From CATQHW01 sp965243545 (lineage in GTDB: Bacteria; Spirochaetota; Spirochaetia; SZUA-6; Bin103): a DNA stretch of 64,000 nucleotides. Under the pieces are notes generated by a model. The model was not told the origin of the DNA and ran no database searches. It saw nothing but the letters and a program-made list of their open reading frames with translations. Positions 9,429-19,300 of this stretch are shown here, one piece after another (positions within the stretch are counted from its first letter, which is position 1; each line of letters opens with the position of its first letter). Location of the stretch: contig OZ251573.1 in NCBI GenBank assembly GCA_965243545.1, positions 4,216,001 to 4,280,000 on the forward strand. Direction: 5' to 3'. The translations under genes and the position numbers were made by a program.

Positions 9429-9917
9429 CGGAAGCCTCCTGTACGTGGATGTCGCCCGCTACCCGGTATCACGAATGCCGGGCAGCGGTCAACCTGCCGG
9501 AGAGTCCGCCGCTCGGAAAGGTCTCCCGCTCGCAGGTGACGGTCGACCGGTCCGCGTGGCTGTGGCGGTGATGGGCGGCTCAGGCGGCCGGGCCCGGCGG
9601 CTCGGCGGGCGCGACCGGGCGCACCGGCGCCCGCACGCGCGCTATCGCATCGAGCCGGCCTTCCACGCGACGCTGTAGCGGCGGCCGCACCGGGCGCGTC
9701 CTGCCTCCGTCCGGCTGCCGGTGCGACCGCGCGACGGTCGGGCCGGATCGTGGCGCTCGACCGCTTCCCGCATCACCCGCCGCCTGCGGCGGTGCGGTCG
9801 CCCCTCGGCCGGATGCGTGCCGGCGCCCTGCGCGCACCCGTAGAAGCCCCGGATGGTTGACAACAACGCCTGTTGACATGCGCGCACCGATGCCTCACTG
9901 TGCGCCGGTTCCCCTTG
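9429..9917. other. Intergenic region between the importer operon and the DNA methyltransferase
   Basis: About 490 bp with no convincing gene, tRNA or terminator. It holds the promoter for the divergent importer operon and the start region of the methyltransferase. Near 9857-9878 there are two TTGACA hexamers, and 9861-9875 forms an interrupted inverted repeat (CAACA, five bases, TGTTG) that could be an operator. No matching -10 box is evident. Composition shifts from very GC-rich to more moderate at about 9850, marking the island edge. Confidence 0.5.
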
Positions 9918-11039
9918 ATGACCCAAGGCGATGCAGCGGCCCATGGAGCCAACGGACACCGGCGGGACGCACCGATCATCAACAAGCGCGGCCTCCCGCG
10001 GGCGCCGCGGCGCCCGTTGACCGCCGGCTGCTTGTTCAGCGGTATGGGTGGGTTGGCTTCGGGGTTGATCGACGCCGGGTTTGCGATCCGTTGGGCCAAT
10101 GACAACGATGGGTTCGCTTGCGCCGCGTTCCGCCACCGATTTCCGCATGTCCCAGTGATGGAGGACGACGTACGCTCTCTTTCCGTTCCACGTCACGATC
10201 TGGCGCCGGTAGACGTACTGGCCGGCGGCTTTCCTTGTCAGAGTTTTTCCCAGGCCGGAGATCGGCGCGGCTTCGACGACCCGAGGGGGAAACTGTTTTT
10301 CGAGATACCGCGGCTGTTGGATGAATTTGAGCCGAGTCGCCGTCCAGCGTTGGTAGTGCTCGAAAACGTTCCTCATCTGCTCCACGGAGCGGACGGAGCA
10401 TGGTTCGAACGCGTGCAGCGCTCCCTCCGCAAGGTTGGCTATTGGTTCCGAGCAAGTTCATGCCGGACGGTAAACGTAATGAAGCAGACCGATCTGCCGC
10501 AGGACCGCGAGCGGCTCTTTCTCGTAGCAGCATCCCGCGCCAGATTCACCCGCAATCCTTTCGACGCTCTCGACGTTCCTTCCGCAAACGGCGCGAAACA
10601 GCCCTCTCGACGTCCGCTCCACGATCTTATCGATCGGACCAAGCGCGGCCCGGAAGACTCATACCTGCCGCCCGAGAACCGCTACTACAAAGCGATCGAC
10701 CGCGCGATGAACACAGGCGACTCTCTCGACAATCTCTATCAACTGCGCCGCTCATACGTTCGCGAAAAAAAGAACGGCCTGTGCCCCACGTTGACCGCCA
10801 ATATGGGTATCGGAGGACACAACGTGCCGTTCCTTCGGGATCGGTGGGGAATCCGCCGGCTCACCGTCGCGGAAGTCGCGCGCCTCCAGGGGTTCGATAC
10901 CAAGCAACCGGTATTTCCGAAGATGCCGGACGCCGAACGGTACAGACTGCTGGGCAACGCGGTATGTGTCCAACTCGCCCGTATGGTAGCGCGGGAATGC
11001 GCGGCGATACTGAAGGAGGAGCGGATAGATGAACGGTGA
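9918..11039 (+). CDS. C5-cytosine DNA methyltransferase (Dcm family)
   Basis: The order of motifs is classical: motif I LFSGMGGLASG, motif IV GGFPCQSFSQ with the catalytic Cys, motif VI LENV, motif VIII QDRERLF, then the target-recognition region and motifs IX-X (RRLTVAEVARLQGF, LLGNAV). It transfers a methyl group from SAM to C5 of cytosine. The conserved domain starts near 10017. Upstream starts at 9918 (ATG) or 9873 (TTG) both lack a good ribosome site, so the N-terminus is uncertain. Its 3' end overlaps the GHKL ATPase start by 11 bp. It likely methylates host DNA for the cassette ending in Vsr. Confidence 0.9.
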   Translation: MTQGDAAAHGANGHRRDAPIINKRGLPRAPRRPLTAGCLFSGMGGLASGLIDAGFAIRWANDNDGFACAAFRHRFPHVPVMEDDVRSLSVPRHDLAPVDVLAGGFPCQSFSQAGDRRGFDDPRGKLFFEIPRLLDEFEPSRRPALVVLENVPHLLHGADGAWFERVQRSLRKVGYWFRASSCRTVNVMKQTDLPQDRERLFLVAASRARFTRNPFDALDVPSANGAKQPSRRPLHDLIDRTKRGPEDSYLPPENRYYKAIDRAMNTGDSLDNLYQLRRSYVREKKNGLCPTLTANMGIGGHNVPFLRDRWGIRRLTVAEVARLQGFDTKQPVFPKMPDAERYRLLGNAVCVQLARMVARECAAILKEERIDER

Positions 11040-11228
11040 CATCGGCTGGACGTTTCCGCCGACGGGAGGCGGAGCGATAGACGGCTTCAATGACTCGGGC
11101 ATAGCGCATTTCAAGGGCTCGCCCATGTCCAGCCTCGCGCGCGAGACAATTCAAAACTCGCTCGACGCGCGCAGAAGCGCCGCCGAGCCCGTACACGTGT
11201 CTTTCGAGCTGATCAAACTCGACGAAAG

Positions 11229-11236
11229 CCGCGTGT
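11229..11236 (+). repeat. Left inverted repeat of the flipped segment (CCGCGTGT)
   Basis: CCGCGTGT here is the exact reverse complement of 11422-11429. With one gapped base the match extends to AGC(C)CGCGTGT. It is the left junction of the inverted segment in the GHKL ATPase gene. Confidence 0.8.
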
Positions 11237-11421
11237 CTTTACCAGAGCGCGCCAGTGGTTGCCTTGAAGGCCGGTGGTGTTGCGGTCAGATACGCGCAGG
11301 CACTGCACCGTGTTTTCTTCGAGTATGCGCTTCGCGTCCCTGAGCTCGACCTCCGCGGCGCTGTTGCAATGGGGCGAGTGAAGACTGGCCTCGATCGCGG
11401 CAGCAAGTTCGCGTTTTCCGA
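11237..11421 (-). other. Inverted 185-bp coding segment of the GHKL ATPase gene
   Basis: On the minus strand this segment encodes 61 residues beginning FGKRELAAAIEA and including the GHKL motif II SDRNTTG and NHWRALVK. Joined in that orientation to codons ending at 11236 and starting at 11422, it is perfectly in frame on both sides, without a stop. This cannot be chance and shows an inversion. No invertase or integrase gene is visible in the window. Confidence 0.88.
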
Positions 11422-11429
11422 ACACGCGG
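11422..11429 (-). repeat. Right inverted repeat of the flipped segment (ACACGCGG)
   Basis: The reverse complement of this octamer equals 11229-11236. It forms the right junction; reading across it after re-inversion gives codons for Thr-Arg-Gly leading into the GHKL motif III region. Confidence 0.8.
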
Positions 11430-12983
11430 GCTGAGCATCAAGTCTGAGGGAGCCGGCGGATCCCACGGAATCGGCAAAGCTGCTCCGTTCGCCGTTACGC
11501 CGCTGCGAACGGTGTTCTACTGGACGCACTACAGGAGCAACGGGCGCTCAGTCGCAAAGTGCCAAGGCAAGGCCGTCCTCATGTCGCATGATCACATAAA
11601 CGGCGGCGATACGCAGGGTACGGGTTTCTTCGGCGTCAGGGACGCCTGCCGCGAACTGGTGGGAGACTCCATTCCGAAGGTATTCAGACTTCCGTCGACG
11701 ACAGACGGGCGTCCGGTGGAGGGGACGGCTCTGTATATCCTCGGATTTCGCGCCGACGCCAACTGGCGGCGCCGCATCGCCGAGAGCGTGATCACCAACT
11801 ACTTCTACGCGATAGCGACCGGAGCGCTCGATGTGATCGTTGAGCCTGACGCCAATTTGGAGCGGCTTAATCTCGATGAGATCGACACGAACTCCTTGCC
11901 GCAGTGGTTTGAGTATCTCGAAACGGAACATGAAGGCGACGACGCCGCCGAGGAAGGCTGGAGCGCGTTGGCGGGGGCGAAGGCATTCTGGGACTTATCG
12001 CGCAACGGACCGACACCGGTGGAAAAACAGGACCAGGAGCTCGGCCACTGCCGGCTTTGGATCAAGGTTGCCGACGGCCTGCCCGGCCGGGTCGGGTTCG
12101 TCCGCAATACCGGCATGCTGATCACGACTCAGCAGCGTAATCTGATGCGGTTTCCGGGATTTCGAGATTTTGCAGCGTTGTGCGTGTTCGAGGATCCCGC
12201 CGGCAACGAACTCCTGCGTCTGATGGAGAATCCACAACACGATCAATTTGAACCGGACCGCCTGCCAGAGAGTGAACGGACCCGCGGCCGTCGCGCGCTG
12301 AAGCGGATCACTGACTGGATCCGAGCGGAAATACGCAAGTGCGCGGGTCCGCCGCAGACCGGTGGCCGCACCGTCCTGACGGAGTTGGCCGCGTATCTTC
12401 CGGATCCGCAGCCGGATGAGGGTTTTGACGAGGGCGTTGAACAGGATGCGGGAGGAGAACCAGGCTTTGGCGAACGCGTGACCGTGCGGCTGAAGCCCGT
12501 CCGCCGACCGGCGCCTCCGGGGCTGCCGGAGGACGCGGCCGGCGAAGAGACAGACGCCGCCGGCGATGATGTCGGCGACAGGGGCGGCGGAGGTAATGAT
12601 GAGAACGGCGGCGAGGGCGGAGGCGGCGACGGCTCAGGCGAAGGAGAAGGGCAGGGCGGCACCGGGGGCAGAGCGGGCCGACTCAGCACAAAAACGGTGC
12701 CGGTGTCGGCCGTAAGGCTGCTTTCGCTCACGGACCGACCGAATTGTTACCGCCTCAGCTTTCGGTCGGAGGGTACGGGAGTCGTGCGCCTCGAACTGCA
12801 CGAAGCCGGCGACTCTTCCACCATTCTTCGTCGTGACGTTCGCGTGGTTGCCGAGAGCGGAGCCGAGGAGTCCTTGGAGGCCGTGCAGCTTGCCGATGGG
12901 GGACGAACGGAACTGACGATAACCGCGGACGAACCGATGGACGGGCGAGCGTGGCGTTTGTCGGCGGTCAGGGATGGCGACGC

Positions 12984-13847
12984 ATGAGATTCGACTCCGG
13001 AAAGGCGTGGCCGCACCCGGTGTTGCGTCCGCCCAGTGCGGGCGACGATTACCCGCACGCCGACTTTCAGGTCGAAATCGAGGTGAGCCGGTCTGCGGGG
13101 AGCACCGCCGTCGACGTCACTGCCGAGTTCGACCTCAGCGATCGTGACCTGCTGGCGCTGGTGGACGCCGAGGTAGCCCTCTACGTATTGTTGATCAGGG
13201 CGTCCAAGACCCATTACCGCGATCTGTTTCGATCATATGATCGGCGGATCGTGAAGGCGATTGGTCAGGGCAGATTGTCGGGCCGCGTCGAGGTCACGCC
13301 GTTCTTGATCTGCACCCGCCGTCTCGCGCGGTTCCGCGCCGCCCGTTGGCACCCGGACTTCGGGAACCGGACATTTGACATAGCGCCGGGGTCGGTACTC
13401 GCCGAGGATGAGCCTAAGTTCTACTGGGTCGACACCGCTGACGAGGCGCCGGTTGGATCGCTCTTCGTGCTTCATCAACAACGGGGCGTTACTGACGGCC
13501 TTTGGCGATGCGACCTCAATCAGGACCGTGTCGCCATAGTGCTGTCCCCGTCCGATTACAGACGCTGCACGGCGGCGCGCGACCGCGCGAACCGCACGGA
13601 CGATGGGCAGTACTTGATGAACGGGCTTTATCTGCCTGCGCTGATCCAGGTATTATGCGCCGCGGACCGCGACGCGGACGCTTACGCCGATTATCGATGG
13701 TTCGCTTCTTTGGACCAACGCCTGGAAGCTGTCGGCTGCGAACATCTCGGCTCCGACCGCGCCGAACGTGCCGTCGACGCTCAGAAGGTGCTTGAGTCTC
13801 CTTTCGCCAAAATGCCGATGATCGCCATGGCCGAAAACGAATCCTGA
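12984..13847 (+). CDS. Unknown protein, third gene of the methyltransferase-GHKL-Vsr cassette
   Basis: The 287-aa product starts at an ATG overlapping the ATPase stop (ATGA), so it is translationally coupled to it. It has no signal peptide or membrane segment. The N-terminal half looks beta-rich (HADFQVEIEVSR, SGRVEVTPFLICTRR); the C-terminal part is helical and Asp/Arg-rich. I see no catalytic motif that I can name. Because it is locked into the cassette it probably works with the ATPase, for example as a DNA- or effector-binding partner. That is inference from position only. Confidence 0.75.
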   Translation: MRFDSGKAWPHPVLRPPSAGDDYPHADFQVEIEVSRSAGSTAVDVTAEFDLSDRDLLALVDAEVALYVLLIRASKTHYRDLFRSYDRRIVKAIGQGRLSGRVEVTPFLICTRRLARFRAARWHPDFGNRTFDIAPGSVLAEDEPKFYWVDTADEAPVGSLFVLHQQRGVTDGLWRCDLNQDRVAIVLSPSDYRRCTAARDRANRTDDGQYLMNGLYLPALIQVLCAADRDADAYADYRWFASLDQRLEAVGCEHLGSDRAERAVDAQKVLESPFAKMPMIAMAENES

Positions 13848-13851
13848 TCCG

Positions 13852-14601
13852 ATGGGCAACCTTCGATACTTCACGTCGCAGATGGTTGAGGACCTGCGGC
13901 GCGCCATAGACCGCAACCTCGACTGGTATTACGCGCCATCAGGTCCGCCGCCCCTTAGCGGGGTCGCGGGCGGCGTTCGCGAGTCGAACATCCAGGCGCC
14001 GGCCCTCGCTGCGCGGTTGCAACTGGACGCTGAGAAACCGTCGGCCACTGATGCCGTCAACGCTCTCGCGGTGTATGAGGCGCTGGCCGACCTCACGCCG
14101 CATCAGGCATCCATGGAGCGATTGTGGGTCTGGTTGTGTCACCACGACTGCCCACAGTATGTGGCGGCTCGTTGGCTCGCGGAACGATCACAGGACGGCA
14201 GGGCAGCGGCAAAGAAGGTTCGCAACCACTTCTTTGCTACGGGAAACCGAGCGTTGGTGCGGGACAACGGTGTCTCGCGCCTTTGGTGGTTGGGCAAGAT
14301 AGCGAACGAGACGGCGCCCGACGATCCCGCGCGGTTTCTTGAAATACTGTTTGTCAAGCAGGATGTTCGATCGGCGCTCATCGAGCGGCCTACGGTGTCG
14401 ATGAACCGGGACGTGCTACGGACGATTTATCGCGTGATGCGAGAACATTGGCGCGGAGACCGGAAACTATTTGAGCGCGATGCCTTCCGCACCTGGATGA
14501 TAGCATTGAACCGCCGCGGCGGAGTAGTGCTGCTGGACGCAATGTCCCAGGACGACCTTTACCGCTTGGTGCGCGAAGAGGCGGACGCCTCGCTCGCCTG
14601 A
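13852..14601 (+). CDS. Unknown helical protein, fourth gene of the methyltransferase-GHKL-Vsr cassette
   Basis: The 249-aa product begins MGNLRYFTSQMVEDLRRAI and is almost wholly alpha-helical in appearance, with Trp-rich stretches (RLWVWLCHHD, RLWWLGKI). It lacks signal or membrane segments. It starts four bases after the preceding stop. No enzymatic motif is recognisable; the helix-rich make-up would suit a scaffold or adaptor. Base composition matches the rest of the cassette and differs from the flanking high-GC chromosome. Confidence 0.75.
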   Translation: MGNLRYFTSQMVEDLRRAIDRNLDWYYAPSGPPPLSGVAGGVRESNIQAPALAARLQLDAEKPSATDAVNALAVYEALADLTPHQASMERLWVWLCHHDCPQYVAARWLAERSQDGRAAAKKVRNHFFATGNRALVRDNGVSRLWWLGKIANETAPDDPARFLEILFVKQDVRSALIERPTVSMNRDVLRTIYRVMREHWRGDRKLFERDAFRTWMIALNRRGGVVLLDAMSQDDLYRLVREEADASLA

Positions 14602-14608
14602 CGGCCGG

Positions 14609-15037
14609 ATGGACAATCTGAGTCCACAGGACCGTTCCTGGTGCATGTCGCGCATTCGCTCGCGGGACATGAAACCGGAGCGCGTGGTTCGTTCCGTCGT
14701 GCATCGTTTGGGCTACCGCTTCCGTCTGCACCGTCGGGATTTGCCGGGTGCCCCGGACCTCGTCCTGCCTCGCCATCGAGCGGTGATATTCGTGCATGGT
14801 TGCTTCTGGCATTGGCACGAGGACCCGGATTGTCCGATCGCGGGATTGCCCAAGTCCAACGTCGTATACTGGGGTCCGAAGCTCGCACGGACACGTATTC
14901 GAGACTACGAGCACGTGGGAACGCTGATCGCCGCCGGATGGCGGGTCCTGACGATATGGGAGTGCCAGATAAGCAACGCGGAGCAGATCTACCGCTCGAT
15001 TCGAGCGTTTCTGGATCAAAGCGAGTCCGGTTGTTGA
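14609..15037 (+). CDS. vsr: Very short patch repair endonuclease (Vsr)
   Basis: The 142-aa length is typical. Diagnostic motifs are present in order: MSRIRSRDMKPE, GYRFRLHRRDLPGAPDLVL with the catalytic Asp, VHGCFWHWHED with Zn-site residues, and GWRVLTIWEC. Vsr nicks 5' of the T in T:G mismatches arising from deamination of 5-methylcytosine. Paired with the C5 methyltransferase at 9918-11039 it may repair the methylase's mutagenic products. In GHKL-type cassettes Vsr-fold nucleases may instead be the restriction effector. It is followed immediately by an istB remnant. Confidence 0.95.
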   Translation: MDNLSPQDRSWCMSRIRSRDMKPERVVRSVVHRLGYRFRLHRRDLPGAPDLVLPRHRAVIFVHGCFWHWHEDPDCPIAGLPKSNVVYWGPKLARTRIRDYEHVGTLIAAGWRVLTIWECQISNAEQIYRSIRAFLDQSESGC

Positions 15038-15498
15038 CGGTGGCCCTCGGCCTGGCGCTCATCGAGCACGGCCACCGGGTGCTGTTCACCCGCACCACCG
15101 ACCTCACCCACCGGCTGCAGCGCGCGCACGGTGATCTGGCTCTGGAGCAGGCCATCGCCAAGCTCGACAAGTTCCACCTGGTGATCCTCGACGACTTCGC
15201 CCTACGTCACCAAGGATCAGGCGCAGACCAGCGTGCTGTTCGAGTTGATCCCTGCCCGCTACGAGCACCGCCCGCTGTTGCTGACCGCCAACCAGCCGTT
15301 CGGCAGTGGGACACCATCTTCTCCGATCGCGCCATGACCGTGGCGGCCGTCGATCGCCTAGTCCACCGAGCGGCCATCTTCGAGCTCAACGTCGACAGCT
15401 ACCGGCGCCGCACCGCCGTGGAGCGCCAGCGCCGCCAGGAAGCGCCGCCGACCGCTGCGGAGCCGCCCGCCAAAGCCCCGCCGGCGCAGCAGCACTGA
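15038..15498 (+). pseudogene. istB: Remnant of IS21-family transposition helper ATPase gene istB
   Basis: The translation matches IstB from just after the Walker A motif (VALGLALIEHGHRVLFTRTTDL, LVILDDF) to the C-terminus (AMTVAAVDRLVHRAAIFELNV, SYRRRTA). The 5' third with Walker A is missing. Two compensating frameshifts, near 15200 and 15305, put YVTKDQAQTSVLFELIPARYEHR in another frame. No istA and no terminal repeats remain nearby. It begins directly after the vsr stop, so an IS21-like element once inserted or recombined here. Confidence 0.85.
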
Positions 15499-15771
15499 GC
15501 TCGACGCTTCTGCGGGCTCTGCGCGGGCGCCGGCCAGAGCGGCCGGCATCGCATGGTACGGGTTGACCGTCCACGGCTGCTGAGGTTCTGGCCGCCGGGC
15601 GAGCACGAGGGAGCGCACCGAGGGCGAGTTTTTGAGCGGCGCATGCACGGCGCACTGGATGCCGACCTCGGTACCGCCGAACCGTCGGGGGCCTATACCA
15701 CCCGTTCCTCCGCCTGCCGCCACCACGGACGCCACTTGCCAAGTGCTCGTGGTATGTGGTTATGTTTACGC
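15499..15771. other. Non-coding scar region after istB remnant
   Basis: About 270 bp with no recognisable gene. Open frames here look like GC-rich noise. A weak promoter-like pair (TTGCCA at 15736, TATGTT at 15761, spacing 19) precedes the small gene at 15772. Confidence 0.4.
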
Positions 15772-15996
15772 ATGGTGCACCCACAGACCGACGGCTTGAT
15801 GCCCGAGGGCCAGGAGCCCGTAGGCTTGCCCGGCGCCGCGCCCCCGACCAAGGATGCTGCCCCGGCAGTCGAGCCTCCGTCGCCGTACGACACGACCATA
15901 AACGTTGCCGTCGATGCTCCAGTCTATGAGCAGATCGAACAGCTTGCCACAAGCCGAGGCGAATCCCTCTCGGAAATTGCATGCGATCTCATTTAG
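15772..15996 (+). CDS. Small ribbon-helix-helix-like protein, possibly truncated antitoxin
   Basis: A 74-aa reading frame: the first ~35 residues are Pro/Ala/Glu-rich, followed by TINVAVDAPVYEQIEQLA and ESLSEIACDLI, which resembles a CopG/RHH strand-helix-helix motif that ends early. There is no ribosome site before the ATG, so leaderless expression or non-expression is possible. It meets the truncated RelE-like frame tail to tail at 15993-15996. The abrupt end of both suggests a recombination junction. Confidence 0.4.
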   Translation: MVHPQTDGLMPEGQEPVGLPGAAPPTKDAAPAVEPPSPYDTTINVAVDAPVYEQIEQLATSRGESLSEIACDLI

Positions 15997-16139
15997 TTTA
16001 GTGCCTTGCGTAGCGGTTGCGAGTACATCTCGGGATGTTCAACCAGCCGCTGCTCGATAGGTCGGCGAATCCGATCCCGTATGTCCCGATTCAGCTTGGG
16101 CAGATCGACGGCCACGACGTCGGGATGGTATCGAAGCAT
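15993..16139 (-). pseudogene. Truncated RelE/ParE-type toxin fragment
   Basis: The 48 codons read MLRYHPDVVAVDLPKLNRDI then a helix and PLRKALN. They match the N-terminal half of RelE-family mRNA interferases (HPDV..DLPKL..RIR.AIE.RL). The usual C-terminal half with the GYWKLRVGDYRVVF-type strands is missing because the frame stops at the junction near 15993. It is not expected to be active. No cognate antitoxin gene is recognisable upstream on the minus strand. Confidence 0.65.
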
Positions 16140-16325
16140 TGATTCGCTGCTTCCCGACCGGGCGATTCCTATGTGGCCACGTCCCGGCACGTCAGTACGG
16201 ACCGGGACCTGCTCCCGTCATCTTCATTGGTCGAGTGTGTCGTACATGGTCAAGTCTACTTCCCGCGTTGGAGAGAGCCGCCATTTGGGCAAACCATTGG
16301 AATGAAGTAGTGCCTAGTTGCGTAA

Positions 16326-19300
16326 TCAGTGGAGGGCGGCTTCGAGGGTAGTGATGTCTTTGAGGGTCAGGTCGTAGAGGGAGTAGACGGCCTGGTCGAT
16401 GCGGTGTTGGAGGGCGGTGGTCTCGGCGGCGGGGTCGGCTTGCTTGGCGGTCCGGATTTGCTCGGCGAGGGCGGAGAGGCGCTGCTTGGTGGTCTCGGCC
16501 GCGGGAGCGATGGGGGTGTGTTCCATGAAAACGGCGCGGAACTCCATGTCGCCGCCGTCGAAGGGGTCGTCCAGGCACGGCAGGGTGAGACGGAAATAGA
16601 AGTCGAGCAGTCTCGAGTTCAGCAATGCCACGAGGTAGCCGACGCCGTCGGGAATCAGGAAGCACTTGTCGTTGGCCAGATGACCGTCCCGGTCCGACAG
16701 AGCCCGCATTTGCCGTCCGATGATCGGGTAGATGATCTTGGGCTGATCGAAGGCGCGGAAGTAGGCGCAGGAACGCAGTTCCCAGAAATGTTGCCCCTTG
16801 TCCCGCCGGCTTCGGAGTCGGGACGCGAAAGGCGCCAGATGGTCGTGGATAGCGGGATACGTCTTCTTGAAGATGGCGCGGGCGGCGGCTTCGCTTGGGG
16901 CCGAGGACCACGGCCAAGTGGTGTTGGCGCTGCTCGAAATGGTGATCAGCCACAAGCGGGACGGCTTTGGGCGCCAGCGGCGAACGTCCCTTCCACGTAG
17001 CCATGGACGGATCAACTCAGTGCTTTTGGGATCGGCGGCGATCAGACGGTTGCGGGTGGCGGCGTCGATCACGAAGGCATCGTTCAGTCCGGTTTTGATG
17101 CCGTACTTGATGCCGCCCTTCGCGTACTCGCCGAGCGGCTGGCCGGCGGCTTCGATCTTGGCGCGGATGCGCTGCCACTCCGGCGGCGCCAGGGACCAAC
17201 CGGCGTCGGCCAGGTCCGTCACCCGCATGGTGAAGCCGCGACGGTCCAGGTAGCCGGCGGGGTCGATGGCCTCCGCGCCGGCAGCGTCGCGCACGGTCGC
17301 GGCCCGGAACGTGCCCTGCCGCACGCGGTCGGCCAGCACGATGCAGGGGCGCACGGTGGCGTCGAACGTGCCGGTGCGGCCCAGGTCCAGGAGCAGGCGC
17401 GGGGAGGCGTGCTCCTTCAAGAACGCCCGTAACTGCTGCCCGTAATCGGCGCGCATGAACTTGTTGGAGGTGATGAAGCAGAGCAGGCCGCCGGGCCGCA
17501 GCAGGTCGGCGCCGCGGCGAAAGAAGTAGGTATACAGGTCCGCAGCGCCGCGAAAGAAGTCGCCGTAGGCGGCGCGCAGGCGGGCCTTGCCGGGAATCTT
17601 CTCGCCGCGCACGTAGGGCGGGTTGCCGATCACGACGTCGAAGCCGTCGGCGATCCCGAACATCCACTCGGCGTCGAACCACGCTGCGCTGGCGTTCTGA
17701 TGGTACGGGTCCCAGTGGGCTACCGCCGCGGCGGTCTCTTGCGGGAAGCCAAGGTCCTTGAGCACGCCGGCCAACGCCGCGCGGAGCTCGTCATCCCGCT
17801 TGCGCAGGGCGAGCTTCTCCTGCCGGGTGCGCGCGTTGAAGTAGCCCTCGCGCACCCGGCGCAAATGTGACTCGATTGGATCGATCAGGTCCGTTCCCAG
17901 TTCTCCGTTGGCGGCGCCGTCGGCTTGCAGCCCGATCAGGGTGTCGGCGGCGACGAAGCGGGTCTCCAGATTGGGCAGCGGGCGGATGCCGTAGTTGTCC
18001 GCGGCGTCGGCGCTGGCGCGCTGCTCCACGACAAGGGATATGAAAAAACGGAGCTTGGCGATCTGGCAGGCGACCGGCTGCACGTCCACGCCGAAGATGC
18101 CGTTCTGGATCAGATAGAGCTTGCGCCCGAAGTCGGAGTCCCGGTAGGTCTGGAAGGTGTGGCTGATCTCCTGCAACTCGCGGTTGCGCGCGGCCTCGTC
18201 ATCCACCTTGAACGCCGTTCCCGCCTGACCCGTCGCGCGCTCCCTCTGGTACTCCTCCCAGTGGTGGTTGTCGGGATCGAGCCGGCGCAGCGCCAGCGTC
18301 AGCTTGTGCAGCACGCCCATCGGAAACGCGCCGGAACCGACCGCCGGATCGAGAATCCGTAACTCGGCGATGGCGCGTACCACGGTGCGCCGCTCCTCCG
18401 GCTCGAACAACTCGCCGGCATCGGCGGCGGAGTCCGCGTAGTCGAGCATATAGCCGAGCCGCTCGCGCCACCACTCCGCGTCCCCGTCCGCCGGCGCCGT
18501 GCGCCTGGCCAGCGCCGTCGCCAGCGACTCGTCGACCATGTAGTCGACCACGTGGCGCGGCGTGTAGTAGGAGCCGGTCTGCTTGCGCGCGGTATCTCGG
18601 GTTTCCGGGTTGTAGGCGGCCAGCAGATTCTCGAACACGCGCCCCAACAGCTCCGGGTCGAGCGCCACGTCCTGATCGAGCGGCGTGTTCTCCTCCACCG
18701 TGAACTTGTAGCGGCGGAACAGCGGAAACAGGCCCTTGTTTCCGTCAAAGAAGATCGCCGCCGGCACGTTCAGATCGCGGCCCTGCGTATCGACGTTGTC
18801 GGTGAAGGCGTCGATGCGGCGGCCGCCTTCACCGCGCGCTTCGTAGTCGTCCAGGCAGTCGAACAGGCCGCCGTCGACGAACGGCACTGCGGCGAGCAGA
18901 CGCAGGAAGGCGTCGGGATCGCTCAGCAGAGCGCGGTAGCGGTACTTGCTGAAGTCGCGGTGGCTGTCGCGGTCGCGGGCGCTGAACGCGCGCTTGCCGA
19001 TCTCGGTATTGAGGGTGGCGAAGAACAGGTTCTGCAGCACGGCGCGGTAGTAGTCGGTGCGCTCGGGCGCGTGGTTCCTGAGCGCGGCGCGGGCGTATTC
19101 CTCGGTGAACAACTCGGCGGGCACCAGCTCCTTCTCTCTGAGGAACCAGATGAACAGCAGCCGGGTGATCAACCGGATCACGTGGCGCTCGGCATTGCCC
19201 GGCCCCACGCCGTCGTCGGGGAAGCCGCAGGCTGCGACGGCGAACTCGAACCAAGCGAACAGATCGCGGTAGAAGCGCCGGTTGAGCGCGTCGGCGTCGA

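Larger units (their letters stand above)
11029..12987 (+). pseudogene. GHKL-type ATPase (MutL/MORC-like), interrupted by an inverted internal segment
   Basis: As written, the frame from ATG 11029 (GGAGG upstream) stops at 11343 after 104 codons and resumes in the same frame through 12987. The N-terminal piece carries the GHKL motif I (ARETIQNSLDA); the downstream piece begins with motif III (SHGIGK). The missing motif II (SDRNTTGLQG) is encoded on the opposite strand in 11237-11421. Inverting that segment restores one 652-codon frame, with E39/N43, D115 and G147-K150 in the right order. The C-terminal part has a Gly/Asp/Glu-rich linker near 12560-12680 and a final beta-rich domain. Related ATPases occur in restriction-type operons with C5 methylases and Vsr. 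In this orientation only a 104-aa non-functional peptide is expected. Confidence 0.85.

Noticed and set aside
9642..10385. Minus-strand open frame upstream of the methyltransferase
   Set aside because: Antisense to conserved methyltransferase motifs and without ribosome site or domain.
14640..15037. Plus-strand frame overlapping vsr and continuing into the istB remnant
   Set aside because: Within vsr it is out of frame; only the part after 15038 has IstB similarity.
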